Positions 1 through 7,639 are shown, counted from the stretch's first letter. The stretch is DNA of 64,000 nt from Viridibacillus arvi (GCF_001274945.1 NZ_LILB01000001.1:1799111-1863110), one strand, 5' to 3'. The notes: a model not told the origin generated them from the sequence alone. A program made the numbers and translations.

Positions 1-134
1 ATTTTATTTCTTTTACTAGTTCAATACAATTGGAATTATTATTCTAAAAAACTTTAGACCTATAAATTGCAATTATTTTTTCACTAAAGTTTAATTCATA
101 TGACTTTTTTAATACTTTATTGTTTTTTCACAAT

Positions 135-173
135 AAAACGCCATTAGAAGTTTTTACACTACTAATGGCGTTT
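135..173 (-). terminator. Probable hmp terminator hairpin
   Basis: A 12-bp inverted repeat (arms about 136-147 and 162-173, AAACGCCATTAG and its complement) lies just past the hmp stop codon. On the minus strand only four T follow the stem, so the U-tract is weak. It is placed to end hmp transcription. Confidence 0.55.
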
Positions 174-179
174 GATGTT

Positions 180-1364
180 CTATGCTTTTAATTCTAATTG
201 CATTGCTGGTCCGAAAAATTCAAAATGTACTTGTGATTCTGTGAAGCCTAATGCATATAAATCATTGATGACTGCTTCCATAAAGTTAACTGGACCACAT
301 ACATAAACATTACTACCTTCAGCTACATTTTGTTGTATAAATTCACGATTTATAATACCATTTGGTTCATCAGAATTCAGTTTAAAATATTTAGCATTTG
401 GCATTTTTGCTAATACAGCATCAATTTCTTGTCCAAATGCATGGTAATTTTCTGAGCGCGCACAATGGATAAATGCAGTTTTACGATTAGCATCTGTAGT
501 TGCAAGCGTTTCAAACATACTCATTAATGGTGTAATACCAACACCACCACTTATGAATGCAACTGGTGCTGTTGAAGTCATTTCTAATTGGAAATCACCA
601 GCTGGAGCACTTACTTGTAATGTATCTCCCTCTTTTAGCTGTTCATGTAAATAAACTGATACGACTCCATTTGGATGTCCTTCATCTTCACGTTTAACTG
701 AAATTCGGTATGCATCTTCACCCGGTGCTTGTGATAAGCTATATTGGCGGTTGTGCAAGTATTTTTCTCCTGGGATTTCAATTTGCACAGTAATATATTG
801 ACCTGGTTTATATACGGGTAGCTTTTTACCATCAGCTGGTTTTAAGTAAAATGAAACGATTTTTTCGTTTTCCAGTACTTTTTTCGCTACCTCAAATTCT
901 TTAAAATAGCGCCAGCCACCTTCTTGAGCTTCTGCTTCTTTATACATCGCTTCTTCTGTTTGGATAAATGCATCAGCAATTACTCCGTATGCTTCGCCCC
1001 ATGCTTGGATAATTTCATCTGTTGCCGCATCACCAAGAACTTCTTTAATAGCTTTTAATAAAAACTCTCCGACAGTTGGATAATGTTCGGCTTTTATGCC
1101 TAAACTACGGTGTTTATGAGCAATTTGTTTTACAACAGGTAAAATGGCTTCTAAATTTTCAATATGCACTGCTGCTGCATAAACAGTGTTTGCTAAAGCA
1201 GTTTGTTGACGCCCTTTAGCTTGATTTGCGTGATTAAATATATTCAATAGTTCAGGATGTGCTTCAAATAGATTACGGTAAAACACCGTTGTAATGGCCT
1301 TACCATGGACTTCCAATATTGATGCTGTTGATTTTACAATTTCCATAGTCGATTTAGATAACAT
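180..1364 (-). CDS. hmp: Flavohemoprotein (nitric oxide dioxygenase)
   Basis: Cytosolic enzyme that oxidises NO to nitrate using O2 and NAD(P)H. The 394 residues match the family length. An N-terminal globin domain (about 1-138) carries the proximal haem His85 in KHRSLGI. A ferredoxin-reductase FAD domain (RQYSLS motif) and an NAD domain (GGVGITPLMSM) follow. The open frame extends 30 codons upstream, but ATG at 1364 is preceded by AAAAGGAGTG at good spacing and matches the usual N-terminus. It is divergent from nsrR, and the shared region carries NsrR-like palindromes, so NO-induced derepression is the likely control. Confidence 0.95.
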   Translation of the reverse strand: MLSKSTMEIVKSTASILEVHGKAITTVFYRNLFEAHPELLNIFNHANQAKGRQQTALANTVYAAAVHIENLEAILPVVKQIAHKHRSLGIKAEHYPTVGEFLLKAIKEVLGDAATDEIIQAWGEAYGVIADAFIQTEEAMYKEAEAQEGGWRYFKEFEVAKKVLENEKIVSFYLKPADGKKLPVYKPGQYITVQIEIPGEKYLHNRQYSLSQAPGEDAYRISVKREDEGHPNGVVSVYLHEQLKEGDTLQVSAPAGDFQLEMTSTAPVAFISGGVGITPLMSMFETLATTDANRKTAFIHCARSENYHAFGQEIDAVLAKMPNAKYFKLNSDEPNGIINREFIQQNVAEGSNVYVCGPVNFMEAVINDLYALGFTESQVHFEFFGPAMQLELKA

Positions 1365-1393
1365 ATAAAACACTCCTTTTCTTAACTGTCTAT

Positions 1394-1422
1394 AATTTAC
1401 GCCTATTTTCTTTTTAAAGCAA
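1394..1422 (-). promoter_or_regulatory. Putative sigma-A promoter of hmp
   Basis: On the minus strand, TTGCTT (1422-1417) and TAAATT (1399-1394) are separated by 17 nt, about 30 nt before the hmp start codon. NsrR-like half-sites lie immediately upstream. Confidence 0.5.
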
Positions 1423-1447
1423 TATCTAAAATACATCTTTAACATAA

Positions 1448-1470
1448 AAGACACATTTCAAATACATCTT
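1448..1470. promoter_or_regulatory. NsrR-type operator palindrome in the hmp/nsrR gap
   Basis: The 23-bp site has two half-sites, AAGACACATTT and AAATACATCTT, separated by one base. It resembles the NsrR consensus of AAGATG(Y)ATTT inverted repeats. The right half is perfect and the left has two mismatches. A further half-site (AAATACATCTT type) lies at 1428-1440, and a weaker palindrome at 1481-1502 overlaps the nsrR core promoter. This arrangement suggests joint repression of hmp and autoregulation of nsrR. Confidence 0.6.
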
Positions 1471-1479
1471 TTAATTTTT

Positions 1480-1507
1480 TAGACACATTTCAATGCCATG
1501 TTATAAT
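1480..1507 (+). promoter_or_regulatory. Putative nsrR promoter
   Basis: TAGACA at 1480-1485, a 16-nt spacer, then a consensus TATAAT at 1502-1507. It lies 25 nt before the nsrR start and overlaps a degenerate NsrR-like palindrome. Confidence 0.55.
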
Positions 1508-1532
1508 GTAAACAGAAATGGTGGTGAATCAA

Positions 1533-1976
1533 ATGCGTTTAACTTTGTATACAGATTATTCTCTACGGGTCTTATTGTATCTTGGCGCGAGAAATATTGA
1601 AGATCTCTCTACAATTAAAGAAATTTCAGACGCTTATGGTATTTCTAAAAACCATTTGATGAAGGTTACGCATGAACTCGGAAAATTAGGTTACATTGAA
1701 ACTGTTCGAGGTAGAGGTGGCGGTATTAGGTTAGCTTTAAAACCAAAAGATATTGGCATAGGAAAATTAGTCCTACAAACCGAGGAGGACTTCTACCTTG
1801 TAGACTGCTTTAATCCAGAATCGGTGGGCTGTATCATTTCACCTGTCTGCAGTTTAAAGGGTGCTCTCAACAAAGCATTACATGCATATATAGCAGTTCT
1901 TGATGAATATACATTAGCTGATTTTCTACATTCAAAAGATGAATTGGCTGCGCTATTATTTCCCGATAAAAGATAA
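1533..1976 (+). CDS. nsrR: Rrf2-family nitric-oxide-sensing repressor NsrR
   Basis: A 147-residue Rrf2-type winged-helix repressor. The DNA-binding half has the ISKNHLMKV recognition region and the RGRGGGIRL wing. From ATG 1533 the three Fe-S cysteines fall at 92, 100 and 106, as in B. subtilis NsrR, with the conserved Asp8. The [4Fe-4S] cluster reacts with NO and lifts repression. An upstream ATG at 1518 exists, but GGTGGTG at 1520-1526 is a Shine-Dalgarno for 1533. Its divergent partner hmp is the classic NsrR target. Confidence 0.93.
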   Translation: MRLTLYTDYSLRVLLYLGARNIEDLSTIKEISDAYGISKNHLMKVTHELGKLGYIETVRGRGGGIRLALKPKDIGIGKLVLQTEEDFYLVDCFNPESVGCIISPVCSLKGALNKALHAYIAVLDEYTLADFLHSKDELAALLFPDKR

Positions 1977-2026
1977 AAAGAGATAATCTCTTAATCAAAA
2001 ATGATTAAAGATTATCTCTTTTTTAT
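1977..2026 (+). terminator. nsrR intrinsic terminator
   Basis: Stem of AAAGAGATAATC against GATTATCTCTTT with an inner TTAATCA/TGATTAA stem, followed by a run of six T. It lies directly after the nsrR stop. Confidence 0.8.
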
Positions 2027-2080
2027 TTGCATTAAACACCATCAATTGCACATGCTATACTCATGTTTAATTTCTCTAAC

Positions 2081-2114
2081 AAAAAAACTCATGAATCATA
2101 GATTCATGAGTTTT
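2081..2114 (-). terminator. infC-rpmI-rplT operon terminator
   Basis: Near-perfect hairpin (AACTCATGAATC, ATAG loop) followed on the minus strand by seven T, 25 nt past the rplT stop. Confidence 0.85.
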
Positions 2115-2139
2115 GATAAATCACGCTAGAAAGCATGAA

Positions 2140-2499
2140 TTATTTTGCGATTGCTTGTTTAGCAGCATCTGCTAATTGAGCGAATGCTTGTGCATCAGTT
2201 ACTGCTAAATCAGCTAACATTTTACGGTTAACTTCGATTTCAGCAAGTTTTAAACCGTGCATTAAACGGCTGTATGAAAGACCGTTTACACGAGCTGCTG
2301 CATTGATACGTGTAATCCATAATTTACGGAAATCACGTTTCTTTTGACGACGGTCACGATATGCATATTGACCTGACTTCATTACTGCTTGGTTAGCTAC
2401 TTTATATAGAGTATGTTTAGAACCGTAGTACCCTTTAGCTAATTTTAAAACTTTTTTACGACGCTTGCGCGTTACTGTACCGCCTTTTACGCGTGGCAT
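2140..2499 (-). CDS. rplT: 50S ribosomal protein L20
   Basis: A 119-residue basic protein of the L20 family, starting MPRVKGG with the conserved KGYYGSKH and RLWI-like regions. It binds 23S rRNA early in large-subunit assembly. In Bacillus it also represses its own operon by binding the infC leader. It is the last gene of infC-rpmI-rplT, 54 nt after rpmI, with a strong AGGAGGTAATCAC Shine-Dalgarno. The operon order is the canonical one. Confidence 0.97.
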   Translation of the reverse strand: MPRVKGGTVTRKRRKKVLKLAKGYYGSKHTLYKVANQAVMKSGQYAYRDRRQKKRDFRKLWITRINAAARVNGLSYSRLMHGLKLAEIEVNRKMLADLAVTDAQAFAQLADAAKQAIAK

Positions 2500-2553
2500 A
2501 GTGATTACCTCCTGCTATTCATATATTATGAATTTGTATGTTTTCGAATCGAA

Positions 2554-2754
2554 TTATTTCATGTAAGCAAGTAGAGACTTGATACGTTTGTAGTCTCCTG
2601 AAGAAACTAATTGACCTTTACGTAGGTGACGTTTCGCTTTAGTTGATTTGTTCGCGAATAAGTGGCTACCAAATGCGCGGTCACGTTTTAATTTACCAGT
2701 ACCCGTTCTTTTAAAACGTTTCGCAGCACCACGGTGAGTTTTCATTTTTGGCAT
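2554..2754 (-). CDS. rpmI: 50S ribosomal protein L35
   Basis: A 66-residue, lysine/arginine-rich L35 ([21 protein letters not shown] start), full family length. It sits between infC and rplT in the usual operon and is translated from ATG with GGAGGAATTCGAC upstream. Structural protein of the large ribosomal subunit. Confidence 0.97.
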   Translation of the reverse strand: MPKMKTHRGAAKRFKRTGTGKLKRDRAFGSHLFANKSTKAKRHLRKGQLVSSGDYKRIKSLLAYMK

Positions 2755-2791
2755 GTCGAATTCCTCCTAAACTGTTCGTGTAACTATAAAA

Positions 2792-3310
2792 TTACTCTTT
2801 TTCGTTCTTTGGTTGTAAAACTAAGAACATGCTACGGCCTTCCATCTTCGGTTTTGATTCAATCGTAGATACTTCAGCACAAGCCACAGCAAAGCGATCT
2901 AATACACGTTGGCCAATTTCTTTGTGCGTAATTGCACGACCTTTGAATCGAATAGATGCTTTAACTTTGTCTCCTTTTTCAAGGAACTTGATCGCGTTAC
3001 GTAGTTTCGTTTGGAAATCGTGTTCATCAATAGTTGGGCTCAAACGAACCTCTTTCATCACGATAACTTTTTGATTCTTACGTACTTCACGATCTTTCTT
3101 TTGTTGCTCGAATTTAAATTTACCATGGTCCATAATACGAGCGACTGGCGGTTTGGCCTGAGGAGCCACAAGGACAAGATCCAGATTGGCGCGTTCGGCA
3201 ATCTCCAAAGCTTCGTTACGTGTCTTAACTCCTAGCTGATCACCGTTATGATCGATAACACGAAGTTCACGTGCGCGAATACCTTCGTTTACATACATGT
3301 CTTTGCTAAT
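2792..3310 (-). CDS. infC: Translation initiation factor IF-3 (ATT start)
   Basis: IF-3 binds the 30S subunit, prevents subunit joining and proofreads initiator tRNA and start codons. The first ATG (3298) would remove four conserved residues. Upstream in frame the sequence reads ATT AGC AAA GAC, giving [15 protein letters not shown], the conserved IF-3 N-terminus. GGAGG lies 9 nt before this ATT. The rare ATT start is the known IF-3 autoregulatory device, because IF-3 discriminates against it. A second ATT at 3316 is too close to the Shine-Dalgarno. The protein is 172 residues with N-domain, linker helix and C-domain ([13 protein letters not shown]). First gene of infC-rpmI-rplT. Confidence 0.93.
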   Translation of the reverse strand: MSKDMYVNEGIRARELRVIDHNGDQLGVKTRNEALEIAERANLDLVLVAPQAKPPVARIMDHGKFKFEQQKKDREVRKNQKVIVMKEVRLSPTIDEHDFQTKLRNAIKFLEKGDKVKASIRFKGRAITHKEIGQRVLDRFAVACAEVSTIESKPKMEGRSMFLVLQPKNEKE

Positions 3311-3316
3311 AACAAT

Positions 3317-3555
3317 CCACCTCCAAATAGTGTCGCGAATACATGGTTTGGGCTAGTTGCCCGATGACCGGTACGAATATTTCGATGTCCACAAAAAAAC
3401 GAGCGGACATAGTCGAAATGTCCGCCCGCCGATATATGTACACGCCTAAATGCGTGATCCGTTCTATCATGTAACCTGTAAACATCATCTGATGAGTCAA
3501 ACAGGTGAGAAGCGGGCAGCCTCTTCTTCAACCACAAACTTTGTATTCATTAACC
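3317..3555 (-). ncRNA. L20-type autoregulatory leader of infC-rpmI-rplT
   Basis: About 240 nt of untranslated leader separate the infC promoter from its Shine-Dalgarno. The leader contains the CCCGCTTCTCACCTGTTTGA-like region near its 5' end, several helices and an internal intrinsic terminator. This matches the Firmicutes L20 leader, where L20 binding favours premature termination. The class assignment rests on position, length and attenuator. A covariance-model hit would settle it. Confidence 0.75.
3393..3425 (-). terminator. Attenuator terminator inside the L20-type leader
   Basis: On the minus strand, GCGGACA-TTTCGACTA-TGTCCGC is followed by TCG and seven T. It stands about 80 nt before the infC start, so it must be conditional. 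This is the expected termination point of L20-controlled attenuation. Confidence 0.8.
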
Positions 3556-3561
3556 TTTCTA

Positions 3562-3590
3562 AATTTATCATGTCTATTCGCTAATGTCAA
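3562..3590 (-). promoter_or_regulatory. Sigma-A promoter of infC operon
   Basis: Minus strand: consensus TTGACA (3590-3585), 17-nt spacer, TAAATT (3567-3562). Predicted start of RNA is near 3555, giving the long leader before infC. Confidence 0.8.
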
Positions 3591-3613
3591 TGATTTTACT
3601 CAACGTTTTTCAA

Positions 3614-3652
3614 AAGAAAAAGTATTTACGCTTAAATTAGCGTAAATACTTT
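3614..3652 (-). terminator. Terminator of the Fe-alcohol dehydrogenase gene
   Basis: Perfect 13-bp stem AAAGTATTTACGC (arms 3619-3631 and 3640-3652) followed on the minus strand by a TTTTT-C-TTTT tract, just past the stop codon. Confidence 0.8.
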
Positions 3653-3665
3653 AAATTAACTCATA

Positions 3666-4856
3666 TTAACTATTCACTAAAACCTGTTCTTTAACTGGGA
3701 ATTTGCATGCATTACGAATAATTTCTTGGACTTGGTCTAATGTTGGTTTACGTGGATTCGATGCGGCGCAAACATCTAACATTGCATTTTTTGCTAATGT
3801 TTCGATGTCTTCATCCTTCGCACCAAGTTCCGCAAAACCAGCTGGAATACCTAAGTCTTTTGATAAACGCTCAATCGCAGCAATAGCAAGATCTGCTGCA
3901 TCACGTTGGCTTAAGCCTTCTACGTTTTCGCCTAAGTGTTTAGCAATTTCCGCAAAACGGTCTACTTTTGCCACTAGGTTGAAACGGCATACATGTGGCA
4001 GTAAAATCGCATTACAAACACCGTGCGGTAGATCATAGAAACCTCCGAATTGGTGTGCAATCGCGTGAACATAGCCAAGTAAGCCATTGTTAAATGCCAT
4101 GCCTGCTAAAAATTGTGCATAAACCATTTGTTCACGAGCTTCCATGTCTTCACCGTTTGCTACAGCACGTGGTAAATATTCTACTACTAACTGCATCGTC
4201 TTCACTGCACATGCATCTGTAATTGGTGTAGCTGCAGTTGATACAAAGGATTCAATCGCATGTGTTAGTGCATCAAGACCAGTAGCCGCAGTTAATTGTG
4301 GAGGCATTCCAACCATTAACTCGGGATCATTAATCGATGCAAGTGCAGTAACATGCTTATCGACAATCGCCATTTTCACTTTTCTTGTAGTGTCAGTAAT
4401 AATGGTGAACTTCGTCATTTCGCTTGCCGTTCCAGCAGTTGTATTAACAGCAATAAATGTTGGTAAAGGGTTACTTGATAAATTAACACCTTCATAATCC
4501 GAAATTTTACCACCATTAGTTGCTACAATACCAATGCCTTTAGCCGCATCATGTGCACTTCCGCCACCTAATGACACAATCGCATCACAGCGTTCATTTT
4601 GGTATACTTCCAATCCTTCTGCTACATTAATATCCGTTGGGTTTGGTACGACTTTAGGGAAAATTGCTACATCCACACCAGCATCACGAATAATTGTTGC
4701 TAATGTTTCGGATAAACCTAATTTGTGTAATCCTTCATCAGTTACAAGAAGTGCTTTTTTTACGTTGTAGCCCTTTAAACGACTACCTACTTCTTGAATT
4801 GTCCCAGCTCCAAATAAATTAATAGACGGCATATTAAATTCGCTTTGTACACCCAT
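3666..4856 (-). CDS. Iron-type (group III) alcohol dehydrogenase, methanol-dehydrogenase-like
   Basis: NAD-dependent metal alcohol dehydrogenase of 396 residues. The N-terminal Rossmann-like half has GGGSAHDAAK for the dinucleotide. The C-terminal helical half has the metal ligands in TGLDALTHAIE (Asp, His), HAIAHQ and DLPHGVCNA (His). From memory it resembles Bacillus methanolicus NAD-methanol dehydrogenase more than AdhE-type domains, but the physiological alcohol cannot be read from sequence. ATG 4856 is chosen over an upstream ATG because GAGGAGGAATTT precedes it. Monocistronic between its own promoter and terminator. It is not part of the B. subtilis order here. Confidence 0.88.
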   Translation of the reverse strand: MGVQSEFNMPSINLFGAGTIQEVGSRLKGYNVKKALLVTDEGLHKLGLSETLATIIRDAGVDVAIFPKVVPNPTDINVAEGLEVYQNERCDAIVSLGGGSAHDAAKGIGIVATNGGKISDYEGVNLSSNPLPTFIAVNTTAGTASEMTKFTIITDTTRKVKMAIVDKHVTALASINDPELMVGMPPQLTAATGLDALTHAIESFVSTAATPITDACAVKTMQLVVEYLPRAVANGEDMEAREQMVYAQFLAGMAFNNGLLGYVHAIAHQFGGFYDLPHGVCNAILLPHVCRFNLVAKVDRFAEIAKHLGENVEGLSQRDAADLAIAAIERLSKDLGIPAGFAELGAKDEDIETLAKNAMLDVCAASNPRKPTLDQVQEIIRNACKFPVKEQVLVNS

Positions 4857-4914
4857 GGATAAATTCCTCCTCAGACTCAAATGGTTTGTAATTACATGCA
4901 ATAACTACTTTTCT

Positions 4915-4943
4915 AGTATCATCTATACATCAAGTATTCTCAA
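4915..4943 (-). promoter_or_regulatory. Putative promoter of the Fe-alcohol dehydrogenase
   Basis: Minus strand TTGAGA (4943-4938), 17-nt spacer, GATACT (4920-4915). It lies about 60 nt ahead of the start codon. Confidence 0.45.
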
Positions 4944-5045
4944 CTTCTAATTTTGACATATTTTGTATTTAAAAGAGGAAACAACGTAACCCAAAGCAAA
5001 GGTTTTATCAGAAAATAGCAGATGATATTTCGTAGGATTAAGAGC

Positions 5046-5086
5046 ATACAAAAAGGTGACTGGACATTAATGTCCAGTCACCTTTT
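5046..5086 (-). terminator. thrS terminator
   Basis: Perfect 16-bp stem AAAAGGTGACTGGACA with TTAA loop (arms 5051-5066 and 5071-5086) and a short U-tract on the minus strand, 10 nt past the thrS stop. Confidence 0.85.
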
Positions 5087-5096
5087 TAGATATTAC

Positions 5097-7031
5097 TTAT
5101 TCAAAAGAAACGTCAGCTTTTAAATTCGCTAAGAAATCTTCAATCGCAATGCTTTCTGAATCTTGAGAGCCATAGCGACGTACGTTTACACTACCTGCTT
5201 CTAATTCTTTATCACCTAATACAAGCATGTAAGGAATTTTCTTCATTTGTGCTTCACGGATTTTGTAGCCAAGTTTTTCTTCACGATCATCCATTTCAAC
5301 ACGGAATCCTGCTGCTTGAAGTTTTTCTTCTACTTGTTTTGCATAGTCAAAGTGAACTTCGTTTGATACAGGGATGATTTCTACTTGTACTGGCGCTAAC
5401 CAAGTTGGGAATGCACCTTTATATTCTTCAATTAAGAAAGCAACAAAACGTTCCATTGTTGATACAACACCACGGTGGATAACAACAGGACGATGTGGTT
5501 TACCATCTTCACCAACATAGCTTAGGTCGAAGCGTTCTGGTAATAAGAAGTCAAGTTGAACAGTTGATAAAGTCTCTTCTTTACCAATTGCAGTTTTTAC
5601 TTGTACATCAAGTTTTGGACCGTAAAATGCTGCTTCGCCTTCTGCTTCGAAGTAGTCTAAGCCTAGCTCATCCATTGCTTCTTTTAGCATGCCTTGTGCT
5701 TTTTCCCACATTGCATCGTCATCGAAGTATTTTTCAGTATCAGCTGGGTCACGGTAAGACAGACGGAATGAGTAATCATTTAAGTCAAAGTCTTTATAAA
5801 CACCAAGTACTAATTCTACTACGCGTTTAAATTCTTCTTTAATTTGATCTGGTCGAACGAAAATATGCGCATCATTCAGAGTCATACCACGGACACGTTG
5901 AAGTCCTGATACAGCACCTGACATTTCGTAACGGTGCATTGTACCAAGTTCAGCGATACGTAATGGTAGGTTGCGGTATGAGTGCATTGACGATTTGTAA
6001 ACCATCATATGGTGTGGACAGTTCATTGGGCGTAAAACAAATGTTTCGTTATCCACTTCCATTGGTGGGAACATATCATCTTGATAGTGTGCCCAGTGAC
6101 CTGAAGTTTCATAAAGTTCTTTAGAACCTAAAACCGGAGTGTATACATGTTTGTAACCAAGTGATATTTCTTTGTCTACGATATAACGTTCAATTGTACG
6201 ACGGATTGTTGCACCGTTTGGCAACCATAATGGTAAGCCTTGACCGACTTTTTGAGATGAAGTGAATAATTCAAGTTCTTTACCAATTTTACGGTGATCA
6301 CGTTCTTTTGCTTCTTCTAACATCTGAAGATGCGCTTTTAAATCATCTTTTGTAAAGAAAGCTGTTCCGTAAATACGTTGTAGCATTTTGTTATCTGAGT
6401 TACCTCTCCAGTATGCACCAGCGATTGATAACAATTTAAATTCTTTAATTTTACCTGTAGATGGTACGTGTACACCTCGGCAAAGGTCAAAGAAATCGCC
6501 TTGTTCATAGATTGACACTTGCTCATCTGCAGGAATAGCTTCGATAAGTTCTAATTTATATTCATCATCAATTGCAGTGAAGCGTTCGATTGCTTCAGCA
6601 CGTGAAATGTCTTGGCGAGTGATGACGATGTTTTCAGAAACAATTTTCTTCATTTCTTTTTCGATTTTCGGAAGATCATCTGCAGTGATTGGTTCTGGTG
6701 AGTCGATATCGTAGTAGAAACCACCTTCAATTACTGGGCCTACCCCAAGTTTTACACCTGGGAACAAACGCTTAACAGCTTGCGCTAAAAGGTGGGCTGT
6801 AGAGTGACGCATTACTTCTAATGCCTCAGCATCAGAAGGTGTTACGATTGCAATGTCACCGTCTTCTTCTAAAGGTGTTGTTAAATCTACTAATTGTCCG
6901 TTGAATTTACCAACGATTGCTTTTTTACGAAGTCCCGGGCTAATTGATTGTGCAATTTCTTCAGTTGTTGTACCTTTTGCAAATTCCTTTACTGCGCCAT
7001 CTGGGAATTTTAAATTAATCATGTCTGCCAT
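5097..7031 (-). CDS. thrS: Threonyl-tRNA synthetase
   Basis: Class II synthetase of 644 residues that charges tRNA-Thr and edits Ser-tRNA-Thr. Domains in order: TGS (about 1-63), second additional/editing domain, catalytic core with zinc ligands in MNCPHHMM, motif 2 and the motif 3 region [12 protein letters not shown], then the anticodon-binding domain ([17 protein letters not shown]). ATG 7031 follows AAAAGGAGATTACAAA. A T-box leader lies upstream. Between T-box and start codon about 300 nt of structured repeats intervene, which is unusual for this gene. Confidence 0.97.
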   Translation of the reverse strand: MADMINLKFPDGAVKEFAKGTTTEEIAQSISPGLRKKAIVGKFNGQLVDLTTPLEEDGDIAIVTPSDAEALEVMRHSTAHLLAQAVKRLFPGVKLGVGPVIEGGFYYDIDSPEPITADDLPKIEKEMKKIVSENIVITRQDISRAEAIERFTAIDDEYKLELIEAIPADEQVSIYEQGDFFDLCRGVHVPSTGKIKEFKLLSIAGAYWRGNSDNKMLQRIYGTAFFTKDDLKAHLQMLEEAKERDHRKIGKELELFTSSQKVGQGLPLWLPNGATIRRTIERYIVDKEISLGYKHVYTPVLGSKELYETSGHWAHYQDDMFPPMEVDNETFVLRPMNCPHHMMVYKSSMHSYRNLPLRIAELGTMHRYEMSGAVSGLQRVRGMTLNDAHIFVRPDQIKEEFKRVVELVLGVYKDFDLNDYSFRLSYRDPADTEKYFDDDAMWEKAQGMLKEAMDELGLDYFEAEGEAAFYGPKLDVQVKTAIGKEETLSTVQLDFLLPERFDLSYVGEDGKPHRPVVIHRGVVSTMERFVAFLIEEYKGAFPTWLAPVQVEIIPVSNEVHFDYAKQVEEKLQAAGFRVEMDDREEKLGYKIREAQMKKIPYMLVLGDKELEAGSVNVRRYGSQDSESIAIEDFLANLKADVSFE

Positions 7032-7060
7032 TTTGTAATCTCCTTTTAATTTTATTTATT

Positions 7061-7164
7061 TTAGCCTTACGAGAGGTTTAGGCCCGCACGATGCGGGTCA
7101 CGCAGTCGTTGCCACAGGACGTGGCGTTTTTAGACTGTGTTCCTTGTAACGGGCCACTTCGGCA
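7061..7164. repeat. Module B remnant (B1) interrupted by module A
   Basis: The left piece (AGCC-TTAC-GAGAGGT, 7063-7076) and right piece (GTAAC-GGGCC-ACTTCGGCATT, 7146-7164) match the ends of module B and can still pair (TTAC/GTAA, GCC/GGC). The internal AAAAGC hairpin of B is missing, and module A1 occupies its place. It lies in the thrS leader. Confidence 0.5.
7077..7145. repeat. Structured intergenic repeat, module A copy 1
   Basis: About 68 bp. Hairpin 1 is GGCCCGC-ACGAT-GCGGGTC (7081-7099). An 8-bp outer stem, ACGCAGTC/GACTGTGT (7100-7107 and 7133-7140), encloses hairpin 2, GCCAC-AGGAC-GTGGC (7111-7125). It ends GTTCCTT. Copies A2 and A3 have the same architecture with different stem sequences. 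Confidence 0.75.
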
Positions 7165-7170
7165 TTGAGA

Positions 7171-7357
7171 TAAATATCTAGCTTCAGCGGCCAGACTCTC
7201 GAGGTCACTTAGGCCAACAGGATGTTGGTCATGCAACCGTTGCGACATGATGTCGTGAATTTAGGTTGCCTTCCTTAACAACAAAAGCTAAAAAACGCTT
7301 TTGTTTCGAAAGTTCCAGTGCTTGTCGAGTCTGAACAGGCCACTTCAGCATTTAGAT
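7171..7357. repeat. Module B copy (B2) carrying an inserted module A
   Basis: It starts at the CTTCAGCGGCC side and ends CCACTTCAGCATTTA. Outer pairing is AGCGGCC/GGCCACT (one mismatch), the next stem is AGACTC/GAGTCT (7193-7198 and 7327-7332), and the internal hairpin is AACAAAAGC/GCTTTTGTT (7280-7288 and 7297-7305). The conserved CTCGAGGTCAC is followed at once by module A2, so A appears to be inserted into B. Confidence 0.7.
7209..7276. repeat. Structured intergenic repeat, module A copy 2
   Basis: Hairpin 1 is GGCCAAC-AGGAT-GTTGGTC (7212-7230). The outer stem GCAACC/GGTTGC (7233-7238 and 7264-7269) encloses hairpin 2, GCGAC-ATGAT-GTCGT (7242-7256). The tail is CTTCCTT. Pairing is kept although most stem bases differ from copy A1. 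Confidence 0.75.
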
Positions 7358-7363
7358 AAAAAC

Positions 7364-7632
7364 GCAAAAAAGCCCCATCCCAAAAGGGACGAGGCTGTAT
7401 TCTCGTGGTTCCACCCTTCTTCCTTCTACTGCCCGCACTTAAAAGAATGCAAGTATAGACGAAGCTCTCGATCGGCTAACGGGCCGTTACCGTCGACAAT
7501 TACTAGTACATTCACTGTCGCTGCTCCAAGGGGGTAAATGATTTGCCGTACTAAGAAGCTTCCAGCCTTGGCTTCTCTCTCTAAAAGTCGTACAAAAAAT
7601 TGTTGTCCTTTTCAAAGCATTTTTTATATTAT
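7364..7632 (-). ncRNA. T-box leader of thrS
   Basis: Read on the minus strand: Stem I elements AGAGAG and GGCTGG, then a candidate ACC (Thr) specifier at 7535-7533, a GC-rich hairpin (7475-7494), the T-box GGTGGAACCACGAG (about 7416-7402) and an 11-bp terminator with U-tract (7396-7366). Uncharged tRNA-Thr would stabilise the antiterminator and allow thrS transcription. The ACC assignment is tentative because I aligned Stem I by eye. Confidence 0.88.
7366..7396 (-). terminator. Conditional terminator of the thrS T-box
   Basis: Minus strand AGCCTCGTCCC / GGGATGGGGCT, 11 pairs with two G-U, followed by TTTTTT. It competes with pairing of the T-box sequence just upstream. Confidence 0.85.
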
Positions 7633-7639
7633 GACTGAA

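Noticed and set aside
3289-3537. Open frame of 82 codons antisense/leader of infC
   Set aside because: It lies entirely in the L20-type leader, crosses the attenuator hairpin, has no Shine-Dalgarno and no recognisable family.
7061-7364. CRISPR array or insertion sequence in the thrS leader
   Set aside because: There are no regular spacers, no cas genes, no transposase, and repeats differ in sequence while conserving stems.
7301-7537. Plus-strand frame of 78 codons at the thrS leader
   Set aside because: Covers T-box and repeat sequence on the opposite strand. Composition is dictated by RNA structure elements.
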